DNA of 64,000 nt from Hevea brasiliensis (GCF_030052815.1 NC_079502.1:39821140-39885139), one strand, 5' to 3'; positions 10,392-21,272 are shown, counted from the first letter of the stretch. Notes: a model not told the origin generated them from the letters alone. Numbers and translations: made by a program.

Positions 10392-11233
10392 TGCCCTAAC
10401 AAGAGAGTCATGGTCATGAGAGAAAACGGTGAGATAGAAACGGAGGAGGAAATTGTGAGTGATTCCACATCTTCAGGGGAGGAGGATGCAAAGGTAGAAT
10501 ATGCTGCTGAAGGAAGTGCTCTAGTGATTATGAGAGCATTAAATACTCAAGCAAAGGAGGATGTTGGTGATGAATTGCAAACAGAAACAAATTTCCATAC
10601 AAGGTGTCTTATCCAAGACAAAGCTTGTAGTGTCATCATTGATGGGGGAAGTTGTGCCAATTTTGCTAGTATTATTTTGGTGTAGAGATTAGAGTTGTGG
10701 ACTTTGAAACACCCTAGACCCTATAAATTGCAGTGGTTGAATGAATGCGGTGAGGTGAAAGTAACAAAACAAGTGCTGATTTCCTTTGCAATAGGAAAGT
10801 ATCAAGATGAGGTTATGTGTGACGTGGTTCCAATGCAAGCCGGCCATTTATTACTTGGCCGACCATGGCAATTTTGATAGAAAGGTGATCCAGGATGGGT
10901 ATAAAAATAGGTATTCTTTTGAAATGAATGGAAGGAAAATCATTTTGGCACCTATGACACCAAAACAGATTTATGAAAACCAAACAAGGCTTAAGCAAGC
11001 AATGGGTGAGGTAAAATCAAGAGTGGCCGAAAAAATAGCAGAGAAGAAAAGGAGTGAAAAGAAATTGACTGAAAATGTTGTGAGTGAGCAAGACAAGGGT
11101 GGTTGTGAGGAAAGAAAAGAGAGTAAAAAGAAAACATTCCAAGAGTGCTTGAAAAAGGTAAATCTTCGGCGCAAAAGGAGAGCTGTGCGGAAAGAGGGGA
11201 GAGAAAATTAAGCTTGTATGCTAAAGGAGAGAT
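10392..11233 (+). pseudogene. Family-A gypsy protease and linker
   Basis: The gag frame continues from CPNKRV through an acidic stretch to the aspartic protease active site IIDGGSCANFAS. A TAG lies at 10683-10685. The frame then reads FAIGKYQDEVMCDVVPM and LLGRPWQF until an extra T near 10872 shifts it. The next frame carries the Lys/Glu-rich linker to 11211, and a second shift moves into the reverse transcriptase frame. Confidence 0.88.
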
Positions 11234-12673
11234 GTGAGGAATGCCATGTTTGCCAACAAGCAAATGTTATTAATTGTGTTTAAGGACTCTTGTTTATCCA
11301 CATCTGACCTTGACCCCAATTTGCCTAGTGTCGTTGTCTCTCTTTTGCAGGAATACGAGGATGTATTACCTGAGGAGATGCCAGCTGGACTACCACCTAT
11401 TCGAGGGATTGAGCACCAAATTGATTTTGTACCTGGAGCAGTTATTCCCAACCATCCAGCCTATAGAACTAAACCTGAAGAAACCAAAGAATTACAAAGG
11501 CAAGTTGAGGAATTGCTAGCTAAGGACCCTGAAGAAACCAAAGAATTACAAAGGCAAGTTGAGGAATTGCTAGCTGAGGGTTATGTGAGAGAAAGTATGA
11601 GCCCTTGTGCTGTACCCATCCTTTTGGTACCAAAGAAAGATGGCACATGGCGCATATGTGTAGATTGTAGGGCAGTCAACAAAATCACTGTAAAGTATCG
11701 CCACCCTATACCTAGATTGGATGATATGTTGGATGAACTTTGTGGTGCTTGTGTGTTTACCAAAATTGACTTGAAAAGCGGATATCATCAAATTCGCATG
11801 AAAGTAGGTGATGAATGGAAGACTGTATTTAAAACAAAGCATGGACTATATGAGTGGTTAGTGATGCCTTTTGGTCTAACTAATGCTCCTAGCACTTTTA
11901 TGAGATTGATGAATCATGTGTTGCGTGCTTTTATTGGAAAATTTGTTGTTGTTTATTTCGATGATATATTGGTTTACAGTAGAGGCATGAATGAACATAT
12001 GCATCATTTAACAGCTATATTCGATGTGTTAAGAAAGGAAAAATTATATGCTAACTTGAAGAAATGTTCATTTTGCATGGAAAATATTGTCTTTTTAGGA
12101 TTTGTCATTAGTGCTAATGGTGTTTAAGTAGATGATGAAAAAATTAGAGCTATTAAAGACTGGCCCATTCCAAAGTCTGCATCTGAAGTACGTAGTTTCC
12201 ATGGACTAGCTAGTTTCTATAGAAGATTTATTAAGAATTTCAGTACCATTGCAGCACCATTGAATGATCTTGTCAAAAAGAATGTTAATTTTGTTTGGGA
12301 ACAGAAACAAGATGATGCTTCTCACAAAATTAAAGACACGTTATGTTCCGCTCCTGTGTTGGCTTTACTTGATTTTTTTAAGACTTTTGAGATTGAGTGT
12401 GACGCATCAGGAATAGGTATTGAAGCCGTTTTAATGCAGGATAAGAGACCAATAGCATACTTTAGTGAGAAGCTTAATGGAGCAGCTTTGAACTATTCTA
12501 CATATGACAAGGAGTTGTATAATGTACGTGCCTTGGAAACATGGAAACATTACCTTTGGCCAAAGCAATTTGTCGTCCACACAGATCATGAGTCATTGAA
12601 GCATATCAAGGGGCAAAATAAGTTGAGTAGGCGTCATGCAAAATGGGTTGAGTTCCTTAAGACCTTCCCATAA
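11234..12673 (+). pseudogene. Family-A gypsy reverse transcriptase and RNase H
   Basis: One frame reads the pre-RT linker ([13 protein letters not shown]), all reverse transcriptase blocks ([43 protein letters not shown]) and the catalytic YFDD at 11954-11965. A TAA at 12125-12127 replaces a Glu codon before the connection domain. RNase H follows, with IECDASG, YDKELY (one codon missing) and TDHESLK. A TAA at 12671-12673 replaces a Tyr codon. The linker carries a 54-base in-frame duplication. Confidence 0.92.
11474..11581 (+). repeat. 54-bp in-frame tandem duplication in the pol linker
   Basis: Units 11474-11527 and 11528-11581 both encode [16 protein letters not shown] plus two residues. 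The family-B copy and the fragment at 230-310 have a single unit. The reading frame is kept. Confidence 0.9.
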
Positions 12674-14226
12674 GTGGTTCAATACAAACATGGGAAAGAA
12701 AATGGGGTGGCTGATGCCTTATCTCGAAGGTATAACCTTCTTGCCCTTCTTGATGCAAAGTTATTGGGATTCGAATATGTGAAAGAATATGTTGAAGATG
12801 ATGACTTTGCTAGAGTGTATGCAGCTTGTGAAAAGAATGCTTTTGAGAAGTTTTATAGGCATGATGGATATTTGTTTAGAGAAAATAGATTGTTTGTACC
12901 TAAGAGTTCCATGCGTGAATTACTTGTGAATGAGTCTCATGCTGGTGGATTAATGGGTCATTTTGGTGTTGCCAAAATTTTAGATGTGTTAAAGGAACAT
13001 TTGTATTGGCCGAATATGAAAAGAGATGTTAAAAGAGTATGTGTTAGGTGCGTTGTGTGCGCTAAGGCTAAATCTAGAGTTTTGCCACAAGGTTTGTATA
13101 CACCTTTACCTACCCCTAGTGATCCTTGGGTTCATTTGTCTATGGATTTTATGTTGGGATTACCTAGGTCTAAACAAGGCCATGATTCAATTTTTGTTGT
13201 TGTTGACAAGTTTTCAAAAATGGCACATTTTATTCCATGCCATAAAACTGATGATGCTACAAATGTTGCAAATTTATTCTTTATAGATATTGTTAGGTTG
13301 CATGGCATACCTAAGAGTTTAGTTAGTGATAGGGATGTTAAATTTCTTAGTCACTTTTGGAAGGTTTTGTGGGAAAAATTAGCACCAAGTTGTTATTTTC
13401 CACCACTTGTCACCTACAAACCGATGGTTAAACTGAAGTAGTAAATAGGACACTAACTACTCTTTTGCGTGCTGTGGTTAAGCAAAATTTGAAGTCATGG
13501 GAAGATTGCATTCCACTTGTTGAATTTGCATACAATAGAAATGTGCATTCTTCTACTGGCTATTCTCCATTTGAAATTGTGTATGGTTTCAATCCTTCAA
13601 CTCCTTTGGATCTTTTACCTTTGCCTGTGAACGAGCTTGCTAGTTTAGATGAAAAAAGAAAAGCAGAATTGGTGAAGAAAATCCATGAACAAGCCAAGCT
13701 GCAAATTAAAAAGAAAAATGAAAAATATGCTAGTCAAGCCAACAAAGGAAGGAAGAAAGTTACATTTCAACCTGGAGATTGGGTATGGGTTCACTTGCAC
13801 AAAGAAAGGTTTCCCTCTCGAAGGAAATCAAAATTACAAGTAAGATGTGATGGACCTTTCCAAGTGCTGACCAAAATTAATGATAATACCTACAAAATAA
13901 ACATGCCCGGTAAGTATAATGTCAGTGCCACCTTTAATGTTGCTGATTTATCTCCTTGTGTTGATGCAGGAACAGATTCGAGGACGAATCCTTTTGAAGC
14001 GGAGGGTAATGATGAGAATCAAGCTACATCCATGCCAAAGGAATTCATCCAAGGTCCAATTACTAGAGCTAGAGCTAAATCACTTCAGAACTTAATTTGT
14101 GAAATCTTAAGAAGCAAGGATTATAAGCTGGAATGGCATAAAAAAAATTATAAAGGATTAAATTTGGTGAAAATTAAGCTTGGAAGTGACCAGGTGTCAT
14201 GTGGAGCATTAGGTTACATGGAATAA
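12674..14226 (+). pseudogene. Family-A gypsy integrase and C-terminus
   Basis: The frame covers the RNase H tail (ADALSRRY), the HHCC zinc finger ([17 protein letters not shown]) and the integrase core with [10 protein letters not shown] and SDRDVKF. One missing base near 13393 shifts the frame before CHPQTDGQ, where CAA is also TAA. The frame from 13465 reads the remaining core, the DNA-binding C-terminus (GDWVWVHLHKERFP, SATFNVADLSP) and then crosses the LTR start at 14010. The last 72 codons (GPITRARAKSLQ and on to GALGYME) lie inside the LTR. This tail resembles the CR motif reported for CRM integrases; the assignment is inference. Confidence 0.9.
13995..14009 (+). promoter_or_regulatory. 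Polypurine tract of the family-A element
   Basis: The purine-rich run GAAGCGGAGGGTAA directly precedes the 3' LTR start TGATGAG. It primes plus-strand cDNA synthesis and also codes for part of the polyprotein. Confidence 0.75.
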
Positions 14227-15654
14227 CCTGTGGACATGCATGCATCAGATCCAACCCTTGTACATACATTTGTTGGCACCTTTTTAAAAGAATATTCCTT
14301 GCTGTTATAACCACCTCTCTTGATGAGAATCAAGCTACATCCACAACAAAGGATTTCATCCAAGGTCCAATTACTAGGGCTAGAGCTAAATCACTTCAGA
14401 ATTTAATTTGTGAAATCATAAGGAGCAAGGATTATAAGCTGGAATGGCATGAAGAAAAATGTAAAGGATTAAATTTGGTGAAAATTATGCTTAGAAGTGA
14501 CCATGTGTCATATGGAGTATTAGATTACATGGAATAACCCGTGGACATGCATGCACCAGATCCAACCCATGTACATGTATCTGCTGGCACCTTTTTCAAG
14601 GAATATTCCATCTGTTATAACCATTTCTCTTTTGGACTTAAATGCCCTTATTTGCTGCTGCATTAAATTTACTTTTTGTAAGGAGTTTTTAGTCTTTTGA
14701 TAGATTAATTTTTGATTGGACTTAAAGCTCCCTACAGCTGTTACAAAAGTAGGGATATTTTTGTCTTTAGCTTTGAAGCCAAGAGGCTATAAATACAAGT
14801 GTAATGAGAGAGTGGAGGACACACTTGAATATTAATGAGAGATTGTTTCTGCTCCTCTAGTGAGTAATTGGCTGTTGCCTTTGTTCTTGTGAAGCTCATT
14901 AACTTGCTGAGATTCTATCTTGCAAGATTTAATGTGCATAATATTCTTGGTTTATTCATTATCCATATGAATTAGGTCAAGAATTCCATTTCTGATATTT
15001 TCTTTGAATTACACAACAATCTGATTGTGCTGGTTCAAAGATTCAAATTCATGCATCTTGATTTGGTGCTTTCCATATTGTTCATTTAATTCTTGAATGT
15101 GGGTTTTCAAGTTACCAATTACTTGAAGGTTCACATCATCTCTTTTGGACTTAAATGCCTTTATTTGCTACTGTATTAAATTTACTTTTTGTTAAAAGTT
15201 TTTAGTCTTTTGATTGATTAATTTTTGTTTGGACTTAAAGCTCCTTGCAGCTGTTATTAAAGTAGGGATATTTTTGTCTTTAGCTTTGGAGCCAAGAGAC
15301 TATAAATACAAGTGTAATGAGAGAGTGGAGAACACACTTTGAATATTAATGAAAGATTGTTTCTGCTTCTTTAGTGAGTAAATTGGTTGTTGCCTTTGTT
15401 CTTGTGAAGCTCATTAACTTGCTGAGATTTCTATCTTGCAAGGTTTAATGTGCATAATATTCTTGGTTTATTCATTCTTCATATGAATTAGGTCAAGAAT
15501 CCCATTTCTGATATTTTCTTTGAATTACATAGCAATCTGATTGTGCTGGTTCAAAGAATCAAATTCATACATCTTGATTTGGTGTTTTCCATATTGTTCC
15601 TTTAATTCTTGAATGTGGGTTTCCAAGTTACCAATTACTTGAAGGTTCACATTA
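14010..15654 (+). repeat. 3' LTR of the family-A element, interrupted
   Basis: The LTR starts at 14010, breaks at 14320, and resumes after the nested solo LTR at 15139 to end CACATTA at 15654. Without the insert and one TCTCT copy it is about 820 bases, like the 5' LTR. It ends directly before TGTGT, the right target-site copy. Confidence 0.9.
14321..15138 (+). repeat. Solo LTR of family A nested in the 3' LTR
   Basis: This 818-base LTR (TGATGAGAATC to TTCACATCA) is flanked by TCTCT at 14316-14320 and 15139-15143. Removing the insert and one TCTCT restores the interrupted LTR exactly. It is therefore a genuine insertion that later lost its internal domain by LTR recombination. It fixes the LTR borders of the whole family. 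Confidence 0.93.
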
Positions 15655-15858
15655 TGTGTGCTAAGAATAAATCTAGAGTTTTGCCACAAGGTTTGTATAC
15701 ACCTTTACCTACCCCTAGTGATCCTTGGGTTCATTTGTCTAAGGATTTTGTGTTAGGATTACTTAGGTCTAAACAAGGCCATGATTCAATTTTTGTTGTT
15801 GTTGACAGGTTTTCAAAAATGGCACATTTTTATTCCATGCTATAAAATTGATGATGCT
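15655..15858 (+). pseudogene. Integrase core fragment of the old family-A copy
   Basis: It begins with the target copy TGTGT and continues the integrase broken at 5472 ([33 protein letters not shown]). It matches 13055-13260 of the inserted element with scattered changes, then breaks off at the segment shared with 82-118. Confidence 0.88.
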
Positions 15859-15895
15859 AATGAGAGCCAAATTCCTAATGTTGAGGATGATGGAA
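15859..15895 (+). repeat. 37-base segment shared with 82-118
   Basis: This is the right-hand partner of 82-118. It reads NESQIPNVEDDG in line with the integrase frame. The sequence after it (GQTFGIQLHLKN) is unrelated to the gypsy family and leads into the gene-like segment at 16010. Confidence 0.45.
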
Positions 15896-16009
15896 CTGGG
15901 CAAACATTTGGTATACAACTGCATCTTAAAAATGCACACAAACTCATGTATTTACTAAGTTGAAGGAATTGTTAAAATTTATTTATTATTTATTTTTTAT
16001 ATTTTGCAG

Positions 16010-16150
16010 GGTCAAGCAAATGCATCTAATAGCGAAGGGGCATCTCTCACATCTAAAGTAAAAGGAAGGTCGAATGCAGCAAGGAAACTTAAGGTGAGAG
16101 GAGGCAAAGGCAAATGGAGCATATATGCAAAAAAAGACAAAGCCAATTGA
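16010..16150 (+). other. Possible terminal exon, basic C-terminus, unidentified
   Basis: A T-rich tract ending TTTTGCAG (to 16009) is followed by 46 open codons and TGA. The peptide is Ser/Lys/Arg-rich (SKVKGRSNAARKLKVRGGK). That composition resembles basic tails of some plant FAR1/MULE-type proteins, but the match is too weak to name. The upstream exons cannot be traced, since the sequence to the left is transposon debris. Confidence 0.3.
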
Positions 16151-16955
16151 GGATTGATGTTCTATTTTGAGTCTTTTTTTCATGTGTTTGAGAATGATTT
16201 GTTTTAGCTTATTTTGGATAATTTAGACATTTTTTTTAATATTTAGCAGGAGTTTTTCAATGATCTATTAGTGAGATATCTTAGTTTATTGCTTTTTACT
16301 GTGGTTTTAGTAATACCATTAGTATATATCATATTTGAATATATATTTTGGTAGAGTTGGTATATTGACATGTCTTGATTTTTGTAAAGCAACAATTTTT
16401 ATGCTTCAAATATTGAATCAAATGAATATATTATTGATTCAATGTTGAAGCATATCTTGGATATGTGGATTGTTATTGAACATTGATTGTTCATATGAAT
16501 ATATAAATATAATTTATTTCATATTAATTTTTGTTATTGTTTACTTTAGATTTTGTTGATATCCCTCTCATTTATAGAGTAAAATTGAAATTTGATGACT
16601 TTTGAGTTATTTTCTAAATATTTCAGTCCAAATATATTGAAATTACATAATAGATTGAAATTACTATAAAAAATAATATAGTACAAAAAAAATTATGCAA
16701 TGTCAACCCAAATAAGAATTATCAAATATCATAATGATTATAGCATTCCAAATGATTAAAATTACATAATTGATTAAATATATTAAGCAATACAAAGCAG
16801 TAATATCTTAACTCAAATTACATTACACATAAAGTTCTATCAAAATACACAAAAGAGCCAATTATAAAATATTAACAAAATTTTGGCCCAGAAACAACTA
16901 TAAAATATTAACAAAATTTTGGGCCAGAACCCAACATTACTAATCAGCTTTTATG
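16151..16955. other. AT-rich intergenic sequence
   Basis: I see no gene or recognisable repeat. Short direct repeats such as ACTATAAAATATTAACAAAATTTT (shared core only) occur near 16860-16920. Confidence 0.5.
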
Positions 16956-17501
16956 CTAAGCACAAAAGAAAATTCTTCCAATCACACACAACAAGAAATA
17001 TGCTACAACCATTTTCCATCTCCTACAATTTTTTTCAATCTCTTTCTTTTCCACATCTCTCTCAAGCTCCATCCTTTTGATTCGATTCAGCAGCCCAACT
17101 ATGATAACATTTGCTTGCCTTGGAAATTTTGGATCAACCCACTCAAAATAATAACAACAATTGCTTCTCTGTAAAAAATTGAAAAAAAAATACATATCAT
17201 AGCATGACTCATAAAAAAAAAACTCATAATCCATATCATTATAAATATCTTCTCTTACTTTAAAACCCATATTAAAAAAATTTACCCAAATCATGACTGC
17301 CCATATCCATAGAAAAAATTTTACCCAACTATAGATCTAGATGAAAATTTCATTTCTACTTACGTCATAGTTTGTGCATCTATAGAATCTTCTTCCAGGG
17401 TGTGCATTGGTCCATAATGTTGTTAATTTCGCTTCTTCTTCACATCGGCAAAGAGGAATGCTATTGAGTGATAACCTTCTCTCATTAAACTGAGACATCA
17501 T
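16956..17501 (-). CDS. GRF-type zinc-finger protein with C-terminal membrane helix (two exons)
   Basis: Exon 1 is 17501-17364 and exon 2 is 17168-16956 on the minus strand. The intron has GTAAGT at 17363-17358 and ACAG before 17168, phase 0. The product is 116 residues: a GRF zinc finger (CRC, then NAHPGRRFYRC), completed after the junction by CCYYFEWVDP, a basic helix (GLLNRIKRMELERDVEKKE) and a hydrophobic C-terminal helix (MVVAYFLLCVIGRIFF). Domain order and size match the many small plant GRF proteins. GRF fingers are thought to bind single-stranded nucleic acid; the role here is unknown. The start could be either of two adjacent ATGs (17501 or 17498). It may be a free gene or a transposon-associated copy. 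Confidence 0.75.
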
Positions 17502-18225
17502 CAATGAAAGAAAGAAAAAAAAAAGCACAAAAATATCCTTCAACTACAAACCTCAAGAAAAAAGAGAGAGCAAAAGGAAATTCGATTTCAACTTTTATCA
17601 AAAAGAGAAAGATGCGAAGGGCAAGATAATCAACATAAATAAAGTTGAGAAAGTAAGAGTTAGATATTACATGAAGGAGAGAGAAAAGAGGGAAAGATGA
17701 TTTTTAATTTTGTCTGGACTGCCACATCATCCTTTAACTTTTAAATCGATTGTTGCATGTTGTATAGAGTTTGAAGTGATATTTATGATAGTTTATGAGG
17801 TTTTAAATTAAATTTTAAAATTTATATATCATAGTGTCACCAACCTTAAAGTTCATATACCACGAGTGAAATTTACCATTTTGCTTTCATAGCAAACTTA
17901 CGATAAATTTATTAATAATATTTAGTTTAATAATTTTATTGATTTGTTTACTGAAATATTTTATTAGCTTATTTTTTTATACAAAAATATTAAATATGAT
18001 TCATTATTAAATAATAATTAATCAAATTATTGAAACTGATTAGTTGATAAATCATTAATTGGTATGAGGGATTAAGTTAACAATAAAAAATAAATAAAAA
18101 TTGAAGTAAAAGACGAAAAAAGGCCCATGGAAAGGTGGTTTTTTCTACGGCCTGCGAGTAAGCCTAAAAAAATGCCTAAAAAAATTATAATAATAATAAA
18201 AAAAAGCCAGTATTTAAGGATTTCG

Positions 18226-18229
<4 letters not shown>
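17502..18229. other. AT-rich spacer
   Basis: Upstream of the GRF gene (minus-strand sense) there is a pyrimidine-rich stretch near 17510-17580. Beyond it I see only AT-rich sequence without coding or repeat structure. Confidence 0.4.

Positions 18230-18268
<39 letters not shown>
18230..18268. repeat. (AT)n microsatellite
   Basis: A pure TA dinucleotide run of about 38 bases, preceded by an A-rich, TAA-rich stretch. Confidence 0.95.
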
Positions 18269-18270
<2 letters not shown>

Positions 18271-18448
18271 GTGAGAACAAAAAAACACCAGTCTCTAGCA
18301 CCAAAAGAAATTCAAGTTTTTGATGTGAGAAGTAAACTTTTCTGCAAATACAATCATTCTAGAGATGAACAAAAATGCAGCAATTTCTTAAGCAGTTTCT
18401 TCTCTCACATACTGCAAAAAGCTCCATCCCTCAGATATCCAACTCTCC

Positions 18449-18619
18449 TCAAGGATTGATTGGTGATCGATCGTGTTCTGGAGAACTTTCCACAAATTCT
18501 ACTGAACCAGTTTTGCGCTGGACAAGCGCTGCAGTAACCTTTGGCGACTGTTTTATTATTCGTTCCTGCTCAGATGGTTTCTTGAGAAGTTCCAGTTGTT
18601 GTAAATATTCATCCAATGT
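18449..18619 (-). other. C-terminal coding segment of an unidentified charged protein
   Basis: On the minus strand 56 codons read a natural-looking sequence (LDEYLQQLELLKKPSEQE, then VQRKTGSVEFVESSPEHD) ending in TGA at 18451-18449. It looks like the last exon of a host gene, with probable 3' UTR running down to about 18280. No AG acceptor lies directly upstream; the sequence there is GCATTAAAC, one base from AG. Either the acceptor is mutated or this is a pseudogene. It is probably downstream of the exons at 20740, 43302 and 44568, which share strand and composition. Confidence 0.45.
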
Positions 18620-19476
18620 TTAATGCAAACACAGGTTAAGGTTTATCATAAATAACTCAATATAAAGACACATCATTATATCAGTGGAATGAATAAATGA
18701 ATGAGTTTATTAAAGTATGTAAGGAAATTTATAAAATCCGAAAATCTAAATGATTTCTTTGAATGCTTTATGTATGGCTTCCCATATGAACAATTAATCA
18801 TGACAGATCAGATTGAGAAGTGCGTGAATTGTTAAGGACTATTCAGAAACTCAGAATCTTATGTCAAACAAAATTTTGGAATCTTATGTCAAACAAAATT
18901 TTGGCTGAAGGGAGATTTACTTAGAGAGCATGGTATACAAGTTGGGATACAAGGGTACAGCCCGATGTTTGAGCCTAAGGACTGGGCAAAAAAAAAAAAA
19001 AAAAGAAAACTGCTTCGGTTTGCCCTACTCCAACATCCATTGGCTCGCTGTCATCAATCTTAATTTAATTATTGAAGCTCAACTGTCATCAATCTTAATT
19101 TAATTATTGAAGCTCAACTGTGGGTTTCCTTTCGGCTCCCTAGAACTCTCCCTTTTTTTTTTTTTTTTTCCTTCCAGGGAAGATCACCCTAACTCTCACT
19201 TTGGAACCCATATTCAACCTCTCATGTTATAAAAGAAATAAATTTTAACAAATGTACTGATCATATAATTAGGTTAGAAATTCACAACATTAGTAATTTC
19301 TTCATAGTTGTTTGATGATACAGAATGGATAAGGACATTTTTTTTTGGAGTAGCAATAGAATAATAATTTCTTCTAGCCATTTGATGCAGCGGAATGACA
19401 AGAATAGAAACCTTCAAGCTAAAGTGGGTCCACCAAATTTAGATGACAAGAGGAGATACACATCTGTTGCACCAAC
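18620..19476. other. Non-coding stretch with a short tandem duplication
   Basis: I see no gene. AATCTTATGTCAAACAAAAT is repeated near 18855-18902 and CTGTCATCAATCTTAATTTA near 19048-19103. Poly-A and poly-T tracts occur at about 18990 and 19151. Confidence 0.5.
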
Positions 19477-20231
19477 TAAGGGTATGCACCTCTGTTTGGT
19501 TCAGGGTCTATCTAGTAACAAGAACCGAATCAAAATTTCGCTACGGTTCTGGTTCAATTCTTTGTTATTTCGATTCTAGTTTGATATGGTTTTTAGTTCT
19601 TCGATTCCGATTTGATTTGGTATGGGATTTGATTTGGTATGGTTTTTGTTTGGTTCTCGGTTTTTGAAACAATTTTATTTAATTATTTCCATAAAAACTC
19701 ATATCTGAATTAGTATTTAAGTTTTAAATTAGATTATTAATACATAATATATCATATAATATATCTTTTAACTATTTTTAAATTATATAATCTTTAGCTA
19801 AAAGTGCATATATAATTTAGGATTAACCATATTATATAATATAATAACATCATATAATATATATTTTAATTATGAATTAACATATATATATATATATAAT
19901 TGTACATTTATAATAAAAAATTATAAGGTAATTTAATACATTTATAACTAAAATTAAGAAAATAAAAAGAAATAAAATATAATACTATGTTGTATTTAGT
20001 TCATAATCATATATACATAAATAAATAAATATAATTATCTTAGAAGTATATAATACATTTAAAAAATCATAGAAAAATATATATATAAATTTGATTATTG
20101 ACTCGGTTTCGGTTCAATATAGTTCTAATTCAGTTTCGGTTTAGTTCTTAGTGAAGAACCAGAATCGAACTAAAATATCAATACGGTTCCTCGGTTTGGT
20201 TTCGAGCTTCTAACAACTGTGCACAGCCTTA
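19477..20231. mobile_element. Non-autonomous hAT-type element, CGGTT-rich
   Basis: The ends TAAGGGTATGCAC and (reverse complement) TAAGGCTGTGCAC are imperfect inverted repeats. They are flanked by the exact 8-base duplication GCACCAAC at 19469-19476 and 20232-20239, the size hAT transposases make. The sub-terminal regions are full of GGTTC/GAACC and TCGGTTT motifs; the middle is AT-rich with TATATA runs. No transposase is encoded. Confidence 0.85.
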
Positions 20232-20739
20232 GCACCAACAATATTATCTTAGCAAAAAGAGTCTACGTTTGATGATATGCCAAAGTGGGAATTGAAGGAT
20301 ATACTAAAGGACTAAAAAGGCAATAACAAATATATAAATAAAGAAATAAATGTAGTAGTAGCCTATTATCAAGTTGTAGTTGAAAATTCAAGCAATCTCA
20401 TCAACCCCCAAATTTATGGTTAGGTTCCAAGAAAGTTATTTATCCGCCATTTTAACTCTTTGATTGTTTTACTGTAAAAAATAATAATTTTTAATTTTTT
20501 TTATATGGTGATTACTTGAAGGCCATTAATGTCATTGGATATGCTTTAAAATGTCACGTTTTACAATTAATGATTTAATTGCTGACTAATGGGTTCCAGT
20601 AGGTGTACCCCTTCTGAAATAAGAGAGTTAAAGAGGAACTTTTTAAAAAAAATTTTTTTCTTTCTTTCCCTTTAGCAAAGATTAAAGAGAATTTGGAGTA
20701 TAATATGCATATATTGCTATAATTAAACACTACCTACAC

Positions 20740-20823
20740 CATGAAAGGATATTCTCTCCTCCATCCCTTCTCATTAGCAAAGTCAATGCGCTTTTGTAAT
20801 CTGACCAGCTCTTTCTCAATCCA
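20740..20823 (-). CDS. Internal exon of an unidentified charged protein
   Basis: On the minus strand TTTGTTGCAG precedes an 84-base exon (28 codons, phase 0), followed by GTGTAG as the likely donor. The peptide (WIEKELVRLQKRIDFANEKG, then WRREYPFM) is Lys/Arg/Glu-rich and probably helical. A donor two bases further on is also possible. Strand, composition and phase match the exons at 43302-43352 and 44568-44627. I do not recognise the family. Confidence 0.6.
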
Positions 20824-21272
20824 CTGCAACAAATTTTTCCAAATATTGAAAAGAGAAACAAAAGGACAAAAGCAATATTGCAAATGGTTTAACAAATGTA
20901 ACAATCAAAAGAATATTCTCAAGGTTGGAGAGAAAAAAAAAATAGTGACTTATGATTTAGTCCTTAAGTATTGTCATTTATTAACTCAATAGTCTTTCCA
21001 TCCATTTTCAACCTATTTTTCCGTTAAAAATTAGTCAAAGGAGAAAATATTTAAATCCAAAATTACCCTCTTTCATGATTCTCTCACTCTATATTCTACG
21101 TTTCCACTCCCCATCCTCCGCACAATTCCAACAACAATTTTCTCAACATTTTATGCTGACCCATTATATCAATTACTATCATAAAATCATAATCTCATCA
21201 TGTTTTGGAACAAGAAGTTAGTGGCACAGCAATTCTAATGACAATTATAAAATAGTCATCAAATTATTTACA

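Larger units (their letters stand above)
5473..15654 (+). mobile_element. Complete Ty3/gypsy element, CRM-like (family A)
   Basis: The element has two LTRs of about 820 bases (TGATGAG to CACATCA/CACATTA), a primer-binding site, gag, protease, reverse transcriptase, RNase H, integrase and a polypurine tract, with a 5-base duplication TGTGT. The coding region runs into the 3' LTR, a known trait of CRM centromeric chromoviruses; this and the pol sequence suggest that clade (inference). Size is inflated by a 1.6-kb tandem duplication of the leader and a nested solo LTR in the 3' LTR. gag-pol has several stops and frameshifts, so it is not autonomous now. It landed inside an older copy of its own family. 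Confidence 0.9.

Noticed and set aside
18127..18623. Two overlapping plus-strand frames
   Set aside because: The first runs through an (AT)n microsatellite. The second is antisense to the better-looking coding segment at 18449-18619.
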